Part shown: positions 21,901 through 36,900 of the stretch, one piece after another | Layout of the letters: each line of letters begins with the position of its first letter | Numbering within the stretch: position 1 is the stretch's first letter | Origin: Eutreptiella sp. 'Long Island Sound 2002' | Lineage: Eukaryota > Euglenozoa > Euglenophyceae > Eutreptiales > Eutreptiaceae | NCBI GenBank assembly: GCA_964036045.1 | Contig: OZ038378.1 | Coordinates: 22,864,441-22,928,440 of the forward strand | DNA length: 64,000 nucleotides | Direction: 5' to 3' | Program-made: the position numbers and the translations under genes | Notes under the pieces: model-generated | The model's input: the letters and a program-made list of their open reading frames with translations, nothing else | Database searches by the model: none | Told to the model about the DNA's origin: nothing

Positions 21901-24900
21901 AGGTCCCCAAGGTCCCCATAGGTGCCCATGGGCTCCCATAGGTCCCCATATGTTCCCACATGCCCCCATAGGTCCCCATAGGTCCCCAATGGCCCCCATA
22001 GGTCCCCATAGGTCCCCGTAGGCCCCCACAGGCCCACATGGGCCCACATAGGTCCCCATAGGCCACCATAGGTCCCCATGCGTCCCCATAGGCCCCCATA
22101 GGTCCGAATTGGTCCCCTTAGGTCCCCATAGGTCGCCATAGGCCCCCATAGGTCCCCATAGTTCCCCATAGCTCCCCATAGCTCCCCATAGCTCCCCATA
22201 GGCCCCCATAGGTCCCCATAGGTCCCCATAGGCCACCATAGGTGCCCACGGCTCCCATAGGTCCCCATAGGCCCCCATAGGCTGCCATAGGCCCCCATAG
22301 GTCCCGATAGGACCCCATAGGCCCCCATAGGTGCCCACGGTTCCCATACGTCCCCATAGGCCCCCATAGGGGCCATAGGCCCCCATAGGTCCCCGTAGGC
22401 CCCCACAGGCCCCCAAAGGTCCCCACAGGCCCCCATAGGCCCCGATAGGTCCCCATGGGTCCCCATAGGTCCCCATAGGTCCCCATAGGTCCCCATAGGT
22501 CCCCATAGGTCCCCATAGGCCCCCACATGCCCCCATAGGCCCCCATAGGTCCCGATAGACCTCCATAGGCCCCCATAGGGCCCCATAGGTCCCCATAGGC
22601 CCCCACAGGTCCCCATAGGTCCCCATAGGTCCCCACAGGTCCCCATAGGCCCCCACAGGTCCCCATAGGTCCCCATAGGCCCCCATGGGTCCCCATAGGC
22701 CCCAATAGGTCCCCATAGGTCCCCATAGGCCCCCATAGGCCCCCATAGGTCCCCATAGGTCCCCATAGGCCCCCAGAGGTCCCCGTGGGTCCCCATAGGC
22801 CCCCATAGGTCCCCATAGGCTCCCATAGGTCCCCATATGTTCCCACAGGCCCCCATAGGCCCCCATAGGTCCCCATAGCTCCCCATAGCTCCCCATAGGC
22901 CCATATAGGTCCCCATGGGTCCCCATAGGCCCCCATAGGTCCCCATAGTTCCCCATAGGCCCCCATAGGCCCCCATAGGTCCCCATAGGCCCCCATAGGT
23001 CCCCATAGGCCCCCAGAGGTCCCCATGGGTCCCCATAGGCCCCCATAGGTCCCCATAGGCTCCCATAGGTCCCCATATGTTCCCACGGGCCCCCATAGGC
23101 CCCCATAGGTCCCCATAGCTCCCCATAGCTCCCCACAGCTCCCCACGGCGGAGGTTCCCTAGCGAGAGGAGGCCGCTGGGTTTTGCCATGGGAGACAGCT
23201 CACCTCCCTAAATAACAAAAATCCGCGAACCCCCCCCACCCAGAAAACAAGCAAGAACCTCCGGGGGCGAGAGTTGGGACCCCCATGCGCCTTGGGCCAT
23301 GAATTAACATGCGCCCCCAGTTAAAACAGCCTCCCCTGACCTGTGGTCAGAGAAAGCTGAGCCAGCCCCCAGGGGGAGTGGCTCAGGGTGTTGCCAGCCG
23401 CCCCCGTCCCCCCTTACCTCGCAAGGCCAACTTCCTTAGGTGAGGCCACGCATCGCGCTAGCAGCCTAGGCACCAATATCCTCCTGGTGAGGGCCTCGGC
23501 GGGGGAGACGCCAAAAGCCTGTGGTGAGGCGCCCCCCCCCCCCCCATGCTGCCCCTTGGCGCACCCCATGCGCAGCCCCACGCAGCGCTCCTGCGCAGCA
23601 CCACAGCGCGCCCGTGCGCAGCCCCACGCAGCGCTCATGCGCAGCCCCAAGCAGCGCTCATGCGCAGCCCCATGCTGCGCCCCTGCGTGTCCCCATGCTG
23701 CGCCCCTGCGCAGCCCCAAGCAGCGCTCATGCGCAGCCCCAAGCAGCGCTCACGCGCAGCCCCATGGTGCGCCCCTGCGTGTCCCCATGCTGCGCCCCTG
23801 CGCAGCCCCAAGCAGCGCTCATGCGCAGCCCCACCCAGCGCTCATGCAAAGCCCCATGCTGCGCTCAAGCGGGGCCCCATGCTGCGCCCCTGCGCAGCCC
23901 CATGCCAGCCGCCCCCCTCCCCCCTTACAGCGCGAGGCCAACAGCCTGTGGTGAGGCCACGCATTGCGCTTGCAGCCCAGGCACCAATATCCTCCTGCTG
24001 AGGGCCTCGGCGGGGGATGGGGGCCTATGGGTACCTATGCGGACCTATGGGGCCCCCATAGCTCTCCATAGGCCCCCATAGGTCCCCACAAGCCCCGATA
24101 GGTCCCCATAGGCCCCAATAGGTCCCCATAGGCCCCCATAGGCCCCCAATAGGTCCCCATAGGTCTCCATAGGCCCCCATACGCCCCCATAGCTCCCCAT
24201 AGGCCCCGATAGGTCCCCATGGGTCCCCACAGGCCCCCATAGGTCCCCATAGGTCCCCGTAGGCCCCCATAGGCCCCCATAGGTCCCCATAGGCCCCCAA
24301 AGGTCCCCATAGGCCCTCAGAGGTCCCCATAGGTCCCCATAGGCCCCCATAGGTGCCCATAGGCTCCCATAGGTCCCCATATGTTCCCACAGGCCCCCAT
24401 AGGCCCCCAAAGCTCCCCATAGCTCCCCATAGCTCCCCATAGGTCCCCATAGGTCCCCATACGCCCCCATAGGTGCCCATAGGCCCCCATAGGTCCCCGT
24501 GGGTCCCCATAGGCCCCCATAGCTCCCCATAGGTACCCATAGGCCCCCATAGGTTCCCATAGGCCCCCATAGGTCCCCCCATAGGTCCCCGTAGGCCCCC
24601 ACACGCCCCCATAGGCCCCCATAGGTCCCGATAGACCTCCATAGGCCCCCATAGGGCCCCATAGGTCCCCATAGTCCCCCATAGTTCCCCGTAGGCCCCC
24701 ATAGGTCCCCACAGGTCCCCATAGGCCCGTATGGGGACCTATGGTGCCCATAGGCCCCATGGGGACCTATGGGGGCCTATGGGGGCCTATGGGGACCTAT
24801 GGGGACCTATTGGGGCCTATGGGGACCCAGGGGGCCCATGGGGACCTATGGGGAACTGCGGGGGCCTATGGGGACCTGTGGGGACCTGTGGGGGCCTACG

Positions 24901-27900
24901 GGGACCTATGGGGGCCTATGGGGACCTATGGGGCCCAATGGGGGCCTATGGAGGTCTATCGGGACTTATGGTGGCCTATGGGGGCATGTGGGGGCCTATG
25001 GGGACCTATGGGGACCTATGGGGACCTATCGGGGCCTATGGGGGCTTGTGGGGACCAATGAGGGCCTATGGCGAACTATGGGGGCCTATGGCACCTATGG
25101 GGGCCTATGGGGACGTATGGGAACTGTGGGCACCTATGGGGCCCTATGGGGTCCTATAGGGACCTATGGTGGCCTATGGGGGGCTATGGGGACTTATGGG
25201 GGCCTATGGGGACCTATGGGGAACTATGGGGACCTATGGGGAGCTTTGGGGGCCTATGGGGACCTATGGGGACCTATGGGGGCCTATGGGGAGCTATGGG
25301 GAACTATGGGGACCTATGGGGGCCTATGGGGACCTATGGGGACCTATGGGGACCTAAGGGGACCTATCGGGGCCTATGGGGGCCTGTGGGGACCAATCAG
25401 GGCCTATGGGGACGCATGGGGACCTATGGGGGCCTATGGGGACCTATGTGGGCCCATGTGGGCCTGTGGGGGCCTACGGGGACCTATGGGGACCTATGGG
25501 GGCCAATGGGGACCTATGGGGACCTATGGGGGCCTATGGGGGCCTGTGGGAACATATGGGGACCTATGGGAGCCTATGGGCACCTATGGGGGCCTATGGG
25601 GACCTATGGGGGCCTCTAGGGGCGTTTGGGGACCTATGGGGACGTATGGGGGCCTATGGGGACCTATGAGGGCCTATGGGGACCCATGGGGACCTATCGG
25701 GGCCTATGGGGAGCTATGGGGGCGTATGGGGGCCTATGGAGACCTATGGGGACCTATGGGGACCTATTGGGGGCCTATGGGGGCCTATGGGGACCTATGG
25801 GGACCTATTGGGGCCTATGGGGACCTATGGGGGCCTATGTGGAGCTACGGGGACCAATGGCGGCCTACGGGGACCTATGGCGACCTATGGGGGCCTATGG
25901 GGACCTATAGGCCCCCATAGGTCCGCATAGGTACCCATAGGCCCCCATAGGTCCCCATAGGCACCCATAGGCCTCCATAGTTCCCCATAGGCCTATGGGG
26001 GCCTATGGGGACCTATGGCGACCTATGGGGGCCTATGGGGACCTATAGGCCCCCATAGGTCCGCATAGGTACCCATAGGCCCCCATAGGTCCCCATAGGC
26101 ACCCATAGGCCTCCATAGTTCCCCATAGGCCTATGGGGGCCTATGGGGACCTATGGGGACCTGTGGGGGCCTATGGGGACCTATCGGGGCTTGTGGGTAC
26201 CTATGGGGGCCTATGGGGGCATGTGGGGGCCTACAGGGACCTATGGGGACCTATGGGGACCCATGGGGACCTATCAGGGCCTATGGAGGGCTGTGGGGAC
26301 CTATGGGGGCCTGTGGGGGCGTATGGGGACCTATGGGGGCCTATGGCACCTATGGGGGCCTATGGGGACGTATGGGAACCGTGGGCACCTATGGGGGCCG
26401 CTTATGGGGTCCTATAGGGGCCCATGGGGACCTATGGGAGCCGTGGGCACCTATGGTGGCCTACAGGGACCTATGGGGACCTATGGGGGCCTATGGGGAG
26501 CTATGGGGAGCTATGGGGAGCTATGGGGAACTATGGGGGCCTATGGGGACCTATGGGGACCTAAGGGGACCTATCGGGGCCTATGGGGGCCTGTGGGACC
26601 TATGGGGGCCAATGGGGACGCATGGGGACCTATGGGGGCGTATGGGGATCCATGTGGGCCCATTTGGGCCTGTGGGGGCCTATGGGGGCCTATGGGCACC
26701 TATGGTGGCCTACGGGGACCTATGGGGACCTATGGGGGCCTATGGGGAGCTTTGGGGAGCTATGGGGAGCTATGGGGAACTATGGGGGCCTATGGGGACC
26801 TATGGGGACCTAAGGGGACCTATCGGGGCCTATGGGGGCCTGTGGGACCTATGGGGGCCTATGGGCACGCATGGGGACCTATGGGGGCGTATGGGGATCC
26901 ATGTGGGCCCATGTGGGCCTGTGGGGGCCTACGGGGACCTATGGGGACCTATGGGGGCCATTGGGGACCTATGGGGACCTATGGGGGCCTATGGGGGCTT
27001 GTGGGAACATATGGGGACCTATGGGAGCCTATGGGCACCTATGGGGGTCTATGGGGACCTATGGGGACCTATGGGGGCCTATGGGCACCTATGGGGGCCT
27101 ATGGGGACCCATGGGGACCTATCGGGGCCTATGGGGAGCTATGGGGGCGTATGGGGGCCTATGGGGACCTATGGGGACCTATTGGGGGCCTATGGGGGCC
27201 TATGGGGACCTATGGGGACCTATGGGGGCCTATGGGGACCTATGGGGACCTGTGGGGGCCTATGGGGACCTATCGGGGCTTGTGGGGACCTATGGGGGCC
27301 TATGGGGGCCTATGGGGGCCTATGGGGACCTATGGGGACCTATGGGGGCCTATGGGGACCCATGGGGACCTATCGGGGCCTATGGGGAGCTATGGGGGCG
27401 TATGGGGGCCTATGGGGACCTATGGGGACCTATTGGGGGCCTATGGGGGCCTATGGGGACCTATGGGGACCTATGGGGGCCTATGGGGACCTATGGGGAC
27501 CTGTGGGGGCCTATGGGGACCTATCGGGGCTTGTGGGGACCTATGGGGGCCTATGGGGGCCTATGGGGACCTATGGGGACCTTTTGGGGCCTGTGGGGAC
27601 CCATGGGGGCCCATGGGGACCTGTGGGGGCCTATGGGGACCTGTGGGGACCTATGGGGGCCTACGGGGACCTATGCGAGCCTATGGGAACCTATGGGGCC
27701 CTATGGGGGCCTATGGAGGTCTATCGGGACCTACGGGGGCCTATGGGGGCGTGTGGGGGCCTACGGGGACCTATGGGGACCTATGGGGGCCTATGGGGAC
27801 CTATGGGGGCCTATGGGTACCTATGGGGAGCTATGGGGACCTATGGGGGCCTATGGGGACCTATGGGGACCTATGGGGGCCTATGGGGACCTATGGGCGC

Positions 27901-30900
27901 CTATGGGGGCTTGTGGGGGCCTATGGGGACCTATGGGGACCTATGGGGGCCTATGGGGACCTATGGGGACCTATGGGGGCCTATGGGAGCCTATGGGCAC
28001 CTATGGGCGCCTATGGGGACCCATGGGGACCTATCGGGGCCTATGGGGCGTATGGGGGCCTATGGAGACCTATGGGGACCTATCCGGGGCCTATGGGGGC
28101 CTATGGGGACCTATGGGGACCTATTGGGGCCTATGGGGACCTATGGGGGCCTATGGGGAGCTATGGGGACCTATGGCGGCCTATGGGGACCTATGGGGGC
28201 CTGTGGGGGCCTACGGGGACCTATGGTGACCTATGGAGGCCTATGGGGACCTATGGGGGCCTATGGGGACCTACGGGGGCTTATGGGTACCTATGCGGAC
28301 CTATGGGGGCCTATGGCACCTATGGGGGCCTATGGGGACGTATGGGAACCGTGGGCACCTATGGGGGCCGCCTATGGGGTCCTATAGGGGCCCATGGGGA
28401 CCTATGGGAGCCGTGGGCACCTATGGTGGCCTACAGGGACCTATGGGGACCTATGGGGGCCTATGGGGAGCTATGGGGAGCTATGGGGAGCTATGGGGAA
28501 CTATGGGGGCCTATGGGGACCTATGGGGACCTAAGGGGACCTATCGGGGCCTATGGGGGCCTGTGGGACCTATGGGGGCCAATGGGGACGCATGGGGACC
28601 TATGGGGGCGTATGGGGATCCATGTGGGCCCATTTGGGCCTGTGGGGGCCTATGGGGGCCTATGGGCACCTATGGTGGCCTACGGGGACCTATGGGGACC
28701 TATGGGGGCCTATGGGGAGCTTTGGGGAGCTATGGGGAGCTATGGGGAACTATGGGGGCCTATGGGGACCTATGGGGACCTAAGGGGACCTATCGGGGCC
28801 TATGGGGGCCTGTGGGACCTATGGGGGCCTATGGGCACGCATGGGGACCTATGGGGGCGTATGGGGATCCATGTGGGCCCATGTGGGCCTGTGGGGGCCT
28901 ACGGGGACCTATGGGGACCTATGGGGGCCATTGGGGACCTATGGGGACCTATGGGGGCCTATGGGGGCTTGTGGGAACATATGGGGACTTATGGGAGCCT
29001 ATGGGCACCTATGGGGGTCTATGGGGACCTATGGGGACCTATGGGGGCCTATGGGCACCTATGGGGGCCTATGGGGACCCATGGGGACCTATCGGGGCCT
29101 ATGGGGAGCTATGGGGGCGTATGGGGGCCTATGGGGACCTATGGGGACCTATTGGGGGCCTATGGGGGCCTATGGGGACCTATGGGGACCTATGGGGGCC
29201 TATGGGGACCTATGGGGACCTGTGGGGGCCTATGGGGACCTATCGGGGCTTGTGGGGACCTATGGGGGCCTATGGGGGCCTATGGGGGCCTATGGGGACC
29301 TATGGGGACCTATGGGGGCCTATGGGGACCCATGGGGACCTATCGGGGCCTATGGGGAGCTATGGGGGCGTATGGGGGCCTATGGGGACCTATGGGGACC
29401 TATTGGGGGCCTATGGGGGCCTATGGGGACCTATGGGGACCTATGGGGGCCTATGGGGACCTATGGGGACCTGTGGGGGCCTATGGGGACCTATCGGGGC
29501 TTGTGGGGACCTATGGGGGCCTATGGGGGCCTATGGGGACCTATGGGGACCTTTTGGGGCCTGTGGGGACCCATGGGGGCCCATGGGGACCTGTGGGGGC
29601 CTATGGGGACCTGTGGGGACCTATGGGGGCCTACGGGGACCTATGCGAGCCTATGGGAACCTATGGGGCCCTATGGGGGCCTATGGAGGTCTATCGGGAC
29701 CTACGGGGGCCTATGGGGGCGTGTGGGGGCCTACGGGGACCTATGGGGACCTATGGGGGCCTATGGGGACCTATGGGGGCCTATGGGTACCTATGGGGAG
29801 CTATGGGGACCTATGGGGGCCTATGGGGACCTATGGGGACCTATGGGGGCCTATGGGGACCTATGGGCGCCTATGGGGGCTTGTGGGGGCCTATGGGGAC
29901 CTATGGGGACCTATGGGGGCCTATGGGGACCTATGGGGACCTATGGGGGCCTATGGGAGCCTATGGGCACCTATGGGCGCCTATGGGGACCCATGGGGAC
30001 CTATCGGGGCCTATGGGGCGTATGGGGGCCTATGGAGACCTATGGGGACCTATCCGGGGCCTATGGGGGCCTATGGGGACCTATGGGGACCTATTGGGGC
30101 CTATGGGGACCTATGGGGGCCTATGGGGAGCTATGGGGACCTATGGCGGCCTATGGGGACCTATGGGGGCCTGTGGGGGCCTACGGGGACCTATGGTGAC
30201 CTATGGAGGCCTATGGGGACCTATGGGGGCCTATGGGGACCTACGGGGGCTTATGGGTACCTATGCGGACCTATGGGGGCCTATGGGCACCATAGGTCCC
30301 CATAAGCCCCCATAGCTCCCCATAGGTCCCCATAGGCCCCCATAGGTCCCCATAGGCCTATGGGGACCTATGGGGACCTGTGGGGGCCTATGGGGACCTA
30401 TCGGGGCTTGTGGGGACCTATGGGGGCCTATGGGGGCCTATGGGGGCCTATAGGGACCTATGGGGACCTATGGGGACCTGTGGGGGCCTACGGGGACCTG
30501 TGGGGACCTATGGGGGCCTACGGGGACCTATGGGGGCCTATGGGGACCTATGGGGCCCTATGGGGGCCTATGGAGGTCTATCGGGACCTATGGGGGCCTA
30601 TGGGGGCGTGTGGGGGCCTACGGGGACCTATGGGAACCTATGGGGGCCTATGGGGACCTATGGGCGCCTATGGGTACCTATGGGGAGCTATGGGGACCTA
30701 TGGGGGCCTATGGGGACCTATGGGGACATATGGGGGCCTATGGGCACCTATGGGGGCCTATGGGGACCTATGGGGACCTATGGGGGCCTATGGGGAGCTA
30801 TGGGGAGCTATGGGGAGCTATGGGGAGCTATGGGGGCCTATGGGGGCTTGTGGGAACATATGGGGACCCATGGGAGCCTATGGGCACCTATGGGGGCCTA

Positions 30901-33900
30901 TGGGGACCTATGGGACCTCTGGGGGCCTATGGGGACCTATGGTGGCCTATGGGGACCCATGGGGACCTATCGGGGCCTATGGGGAGCTATGGGGGCGTAT
31001 GTGGGCCTATGGAGACCTATGGGGACCTATTGGGGGCCTATGGGGGCCTATGGGGACCTATGGGGACCTATTGGGGCCTATGGGGACCTATTTGGGCCTA
31101 TGGGGACCTATGGGGGCCTATGGGGAGCTATGGGGACCGATAGCGGCCTATGGGGACCTATGGGGGCCTGTGGGGGCCTACGGGGACCTATGGTGACCTC
31201 TGGGGGCCTATGGGGACCTATGGGGACCTATGGGGGCCTATGGGTACCTATGCGGACCTATGGGGGCCTATGGGCACCATAGGTCCCCATAGGCCCCCAT
31301 AGGCCCCCATAGCTCCCCATAGGTCCCCATAGGCACCCATAGGCCCCCATAGGCCCCCATAGTTCCCCATACGCCTATGGGGGCCTATGGGGACCTATGG
31401 GGACCTGTGGGGGCCTATGGGGACCTATCGGGGCTTGTGGGGACCTATGGGGGCCTATGGGGAGCTATGGGGGCCTATGGGGACCTATGGGGACCTGTGG
31501 GGGCCTATGGGGACCTATGGGGACCTATGGGGGCCTACGGGGACCTATGGGGACCTATGGGGGCCTATGGGGGCCTATGGGGACCTATGGGGACCTGTGG
31601 GGGCCTATGGGGACCCATGGGGACCTATGGGGACCTATGGGCGCCTATGGGGGCCTGTGGGGGCCTACGGGGACCTATGGGGACCTATGGGGGCCTATGG
31701 GGACCTATGGGAATGCCATGCTCGCAGTGTGCACGCAGTGCGAAGTTTTGGATGTCGGCAAATACTCGCACCCTAATTTTGGCCCCTTTTCACAAGTTTT
31801 TGGTTCCGTACCAAGGTTTTTTTGGCTTCCCAAGCATTTAGGATGTGGCATATTTGAATTGTCAACCATTTCCCCTAGAAGAGGCCCATCGACAAAGTGT
31901 ACATAGTCAACACTACCCGGATCTCGACGTCATCATTGCCGACTCTGCAGCGAGCCTCGTATCCGTAGAGGCGGTTCAATTCGCCCTGCAGAGTACTCTT
32001 CCCGACAAATAGTGCGTTCACCAAAACCTTGGTCGACTTCAAGGTGATTCTCGAACCGAGATGCTCAAGATCATCGATCGGTATGGCCACGTCCACAACT
32101 GCAGAGAAGTCGTCCCCATAGGCCCCCATAGGTGCCATAGGCCCCCATAGGTCGCCATAGGCCCCCACAGGCGCCCATAGGTCCCCACAGGCCCCCATAG
32201 GCCCCGATAGGTCCCCATGGGTCCCCATAGGTCCCCGTAGGCCCCCATAGGCCGCCATAGGCCCCCATAGGTCCCGATAGACCTCCATAGGCCCCCATAG
32301 GCCCCCATAGGCCCCCATAGCTCCCCATAGGCCCCGATAGGTCCCCATAGGTCCCCATAGGCCCCCATAGGTGCCCATAGGCCCCCATCGGACCCCATAG
32401 GTCCCCATAGGCCCCCATAGGCCCCCAAAGGCCCCCATAGCTCCCCATAGGCCCCCATAGCTCCCGATAGCTCCGCATAGGCCCCCATAGGTCCCCATAG
32501 GCCCCCATAGGTGCCCATAGGCCCCCATAGGTCCCCATAGGTCCCCATAGGCCCCCATAGGTCCCCATAGGTCCCCGTAGGCCCCCACAAGCCCCCATAG
32601 GCGCCCATAGGTCCCCATAGGCCCCCACAGGCCCCCATACGCCCCGACAGGTCCCCGTAGGTCCCCATAGGTCCCCATAGGTACCCATAGGCCCCCATAG
32701 GTCCCCATAGGCCCCCATAGGTCCCCATAGGCCCCCATAGGTCCCCATAGGTCCCCGTAGGCCCCCACATGCCCCCATAGGCCCCCATAGGTCTCGATAG
32801 ACCTCCATAGGCCCTCATAGGGCCCCATAGGTCCCCATAGGCCCCCATAGGCCCCCATAGGTCCCCACAGGTCCCCATAGGCCCCCAAAGGTCCCCATAG
32901 GTCCCCATAGGCCCCCATGGGTCCCCATAGGCCCCAATAGGTCCCCATAGGTCCCCATAGGCCCCCATAGGCCCCCATAGGTCCCCATCGGTCCCCATAG
33001 GCCCCCATAGCTCCCCATAGGCCCCCATAGGTCCCCACAAGCCCCGATAGGTCCCCATAGGCCCCCACAGGTCCCCTTAGGTCCCCATAGGCCCCCATAG
33101 GCCCCCATAGGTCCCCATAGGTCCTCGTAGGCCCCCACAGGCCCCCATAGGTCCCCATAGGCCGCTATAGGTCCCCATAGCTCCCCATAGGCCCCCATAG
33201 GTCCCCATAGGCCCCAATAGGTCCCCATAGGTCCCCATTGGCCCCCTATGGGGTCCTATAGGGACCTATGGGGGCCTATGGGGGCCTATGGGGGCCTATG
33301 GGGACCTATGGGTGCCGTGGGCACCTATGGTGGCCTATGGGGACTTATGGGGACCTATGGGGGCCTATGGGGAGCTATGGGGAGCTATGGGGAGCTATGG
33401 GGAACTATGGGGGCCTATGGGGACCTATGGGGGCCTATGGGGACCTATGTGGGCCCATGTTGGCCTGTGGGGGCCTACGGGGACCTATGGGGACCTATGG
33501 AGGCCATTGGGGACCTATGGGGACCTATGGGGGCTTATGGGGGCCTGTGGGAACATATGGGGACCTATGGGAGCCTATGGGCACCTTTGGGGGCCTATGG
33601 GGACCTATGGGGACCGATAGCGGCCTATGGGGACCTATGGGGGCCTGTGGGGGCCTACGGGGACCTATGGTGACCTCTGGGGGCCTATGGGGACCTATGG
33701 GGACCTATGGGGGCCTATGGGTACCTATGCGGACCTATGGGGGCCTATGGGCACCATAGGTCCCCATAGGCCCCCATAGGCCCCCATAGCTCCCCATAGG
33801 TCCCCATAGGCACCCATAGGCCCCCATAGGCCCCCATAGTTCCCCATACGCCTATGGGGGCCTATGGGGACCTATGGGGACCTGTGGGGGCCTATGGGGA

Positions 33901-36900
33901 CCTATCGGGGCTTGTGGGGACCTATGGGGGCCTATGGGGAGCTATGGGGGCCTATGGGGACCTATGGGGACCTGTGGGGGCCTATGGGGACCTATGGGGA
34001 CCTATGGGGGCCTACGGGGACCTATGGGGACCTATGGGGGCCTATGGGGGCCTATGGGGACCTATGGGGACCTGTGGGGGCCTATGGGGACCCATGGGGA
34101 CCTATGGGGACCTATGGGCGCCTATGGGGGCCTGTGGGGGCCTACGGGGACCTATGGGGACCTATGGGGGCCTATGGGGACCTATGGGAATGCCATGCTC
34201 GCAGTGTGCACGCAGTGCGAAGTTTTGGATGTCGGCAAATACTCGCACCCTAATTTTGGCCCCTTTTCACAAGTTTTTGGTTCCGTACCAAGGTTTTTTT
34301 GGCTTCCCAAGCATTTAGGATGTGGCATATTTGAATTGTCAACCATTTCCCCTAGAAGAGGCCCATCGACAAAGTGTACATAGTCAACACTACCCGGATC
34401 TCGACGTCATCATTGCCGACTCTGCAGCGAGCCTCGTATCCGTAGAGGCGGTTCAATTCGCCCTGCAGAGTACTCTTCCCGACAAATAGTGCGTTCACCA
34501 AAACCTTGGTCGACTTCAAGGTGATTCTCGAACCGAGATGCTCAAGATCATCGATTGGTATGGCCACGTCCACAACTGCAGAGAAGTCGTCCCCATAGGC
34601 CCCCATAGGTGCCATAGGCCCCCATAGGTCGCCATAGGCCCCCACAGGCGCCCATAGGTCCCCACAGGCCCCCATAGGCCCCGATAGGTCCCCATGGGTC
34701 CCCATAGGTCCCCGTAGGCCCCCATAGGCCGCCATAGGCCCCCATAGGTCCCGATAGACCTCCATAGGCCCCCATAGGCCCCCATAGGCCCCCATAGCTC
34801 CCCATAGGCCCCGATAGGTCCCCATAGGTCCCCATAGGCCCCCATAGGTGCCCATAGGCCCCCATCGGACCCCATAGGTCCCCATAGGCCCCCATAGGCC
34901 CCCAAAGGCCCCCATAGCTCCCCATAGGCCCCCATAGCTCCCGATAGCTCCGCATAGGCCCCCATAGGTCCCCATAGGCCCCCATAGGTGCCCATAGGCC
35001 CCCATAGGTCCCCATAGGTCCCCATAGGCCCCCATAGGTCCCCATAGGCCCCCACAAGCCCCCATAGGCGCCCATAGGTCCCCATAGGCCCCCACAGGCC
35101 CCCATACGCCCCGACAGGTCCCCGTAGGTCCCCATAGGTCCCCATAGGTACCCATAGGCCCCCATAGGTCCCCATAGGTACCCATAGGCCCCCATAGGTC
35201 CCCATAGGCCCCCATAGGTCCCCATAGGCCCCCATAGGTCCCCATAGGTCCCCGTAGGCCCCCACATGCCCCCATAGGCCCCCATAGGTCTCGATAGACC
35301 TCCATAGGCCCTCATAGGGCCCCATAGGTCCCCATAGGCCCCCATAGGCCCCCATAGGTCCCCACAGTTCCCCATAGGCCCCCAAAGGTCCCCATAGGTC
35401 CCCATAGGCCCCCATGGGTCCCCATAGGCCCCAATAGGTCCCCATAGGTCCCCATAGGCCCCCATAGGCCCCCATAGGTCCCCATAGGTCCCCATCGGTC
35501 CCCATAGGCCCCCATAGCTCCCCATAGGCCCCCATAGGTCCCCACAAGCCCCGATAGGTCCCCATAGGCCCCCACAGGTCCCCTTAGGTCCCCATAGGCC
35601 CCCATAGACCCCCATAGGTCCCCATAGGTCCTCGTAGGCCCCCACAGGCCCCCATAGGTCCCCATAGGCCGCTATAGGTCCCCATAGCTCCCCATAGGCC
35701 CCCATAGGTCCCCATAGGCCCCAATAGGTCCCCATAGGTCCCCATTGGCCCCCATAGGCCCCCTGGGGGCCTATGGGGTCCTATAGGGACCTATGGGGGC
35801 CTATGGGGGCCTATGGGGGCCTATGGGGACCTATGGGTGCCGTGGGCACCTATGGTGGCCTATGGGGACTTATGGGGACCTATGGGGGCCTATGGGGAGC
35901 TATGGGGAGCTATGGGGAGCTATGGGGAACTATGGGGGCCTATGGGGACCTATGGGGGCCTATGGGGACCTATGTGGGCCCATGTTGGCCTGTGGGGGCC
36001 TACGGGGACCTATGGGGACCTATGGAGGCCATTGGGGACCTATGGGGACCTATGGGGGCTTATGGGGGCCTGTGGGAACATATGGGGACCTATGGGAGCC
36101 TATGGGCACCTTTGGGGGCCTATGGGGACCTATGGGGACCTCCGGGGGCCTATGGGGACCTATGGGGACCTATGGGGGCCTATGGGGACCTATGGGGGCC
36201 TATGGGGACCCATGGGGACCTATCGGGGCCTATGCGGAGCTATGGGGGCGTATGGGGGCCTATGGGGACCTATGGGGACCTATTGGGGCCTATGGGGACC
36301 TATGGGGGCCTATGGGGAGCTATGGGGGCCTGTGAGGGCCTACGGGGACCTATGGGGGCCTATGGGGACCCATGGGGACCTATCGGGGCCTATGCGGAGC
36401 TATGGGGGCGTATGGGGGCCTATGGGGGCCTATGGGGACCTATGGGGACCTATTGGGGCCTATGGGGACCTATGGGGGCCTATGGGGAGCTATGGGGGCG
36501 TATGGCGGCCTATGGGGACCTATGGGGGCCTGTGAGGGCCTACGGGGACCTATGGCGACCTATGGGGGCCTATGGGGACCTATGGGGACCTTTGGGGGCC
36601 TATGGGGACCTATGGGGGCCTATGGGTACCTATGCGGACCTATGGGGGCCTATGGGGACCTATGGGGGCCTACGGGTACCTATGGGGAGCTATGGGGACC
36701 TATGGGGGCCTATGGGGACCTATGGGCGCCTATGGGGGCTTTTGGGGGCCTATGGGGACCTATGGGGACCTATGGGGGCCTATGGGGACCTATGGGGACC
36801 TATGGGGGCCTATGGGGACCTATGGGGGCCTATGGGGACCTATGGGGACCTATGGGGAACTATGGGGAGCTATGGGGAGCTATGGGGACCTATGGGGACC

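Larger units (their letters stand above)
31130..36125. repeat. 2477-bp tandem duplication carrying fragment A
   Basis: Unit 1 is about 31130-33607 and unit 2 about 33607-36125. Offset is 2477 in the left part (31377 versus 33854) and 2525 in the right part (33248 versus 35773), so unit 2 gained a few extra decamers. Confidence 0.88.
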
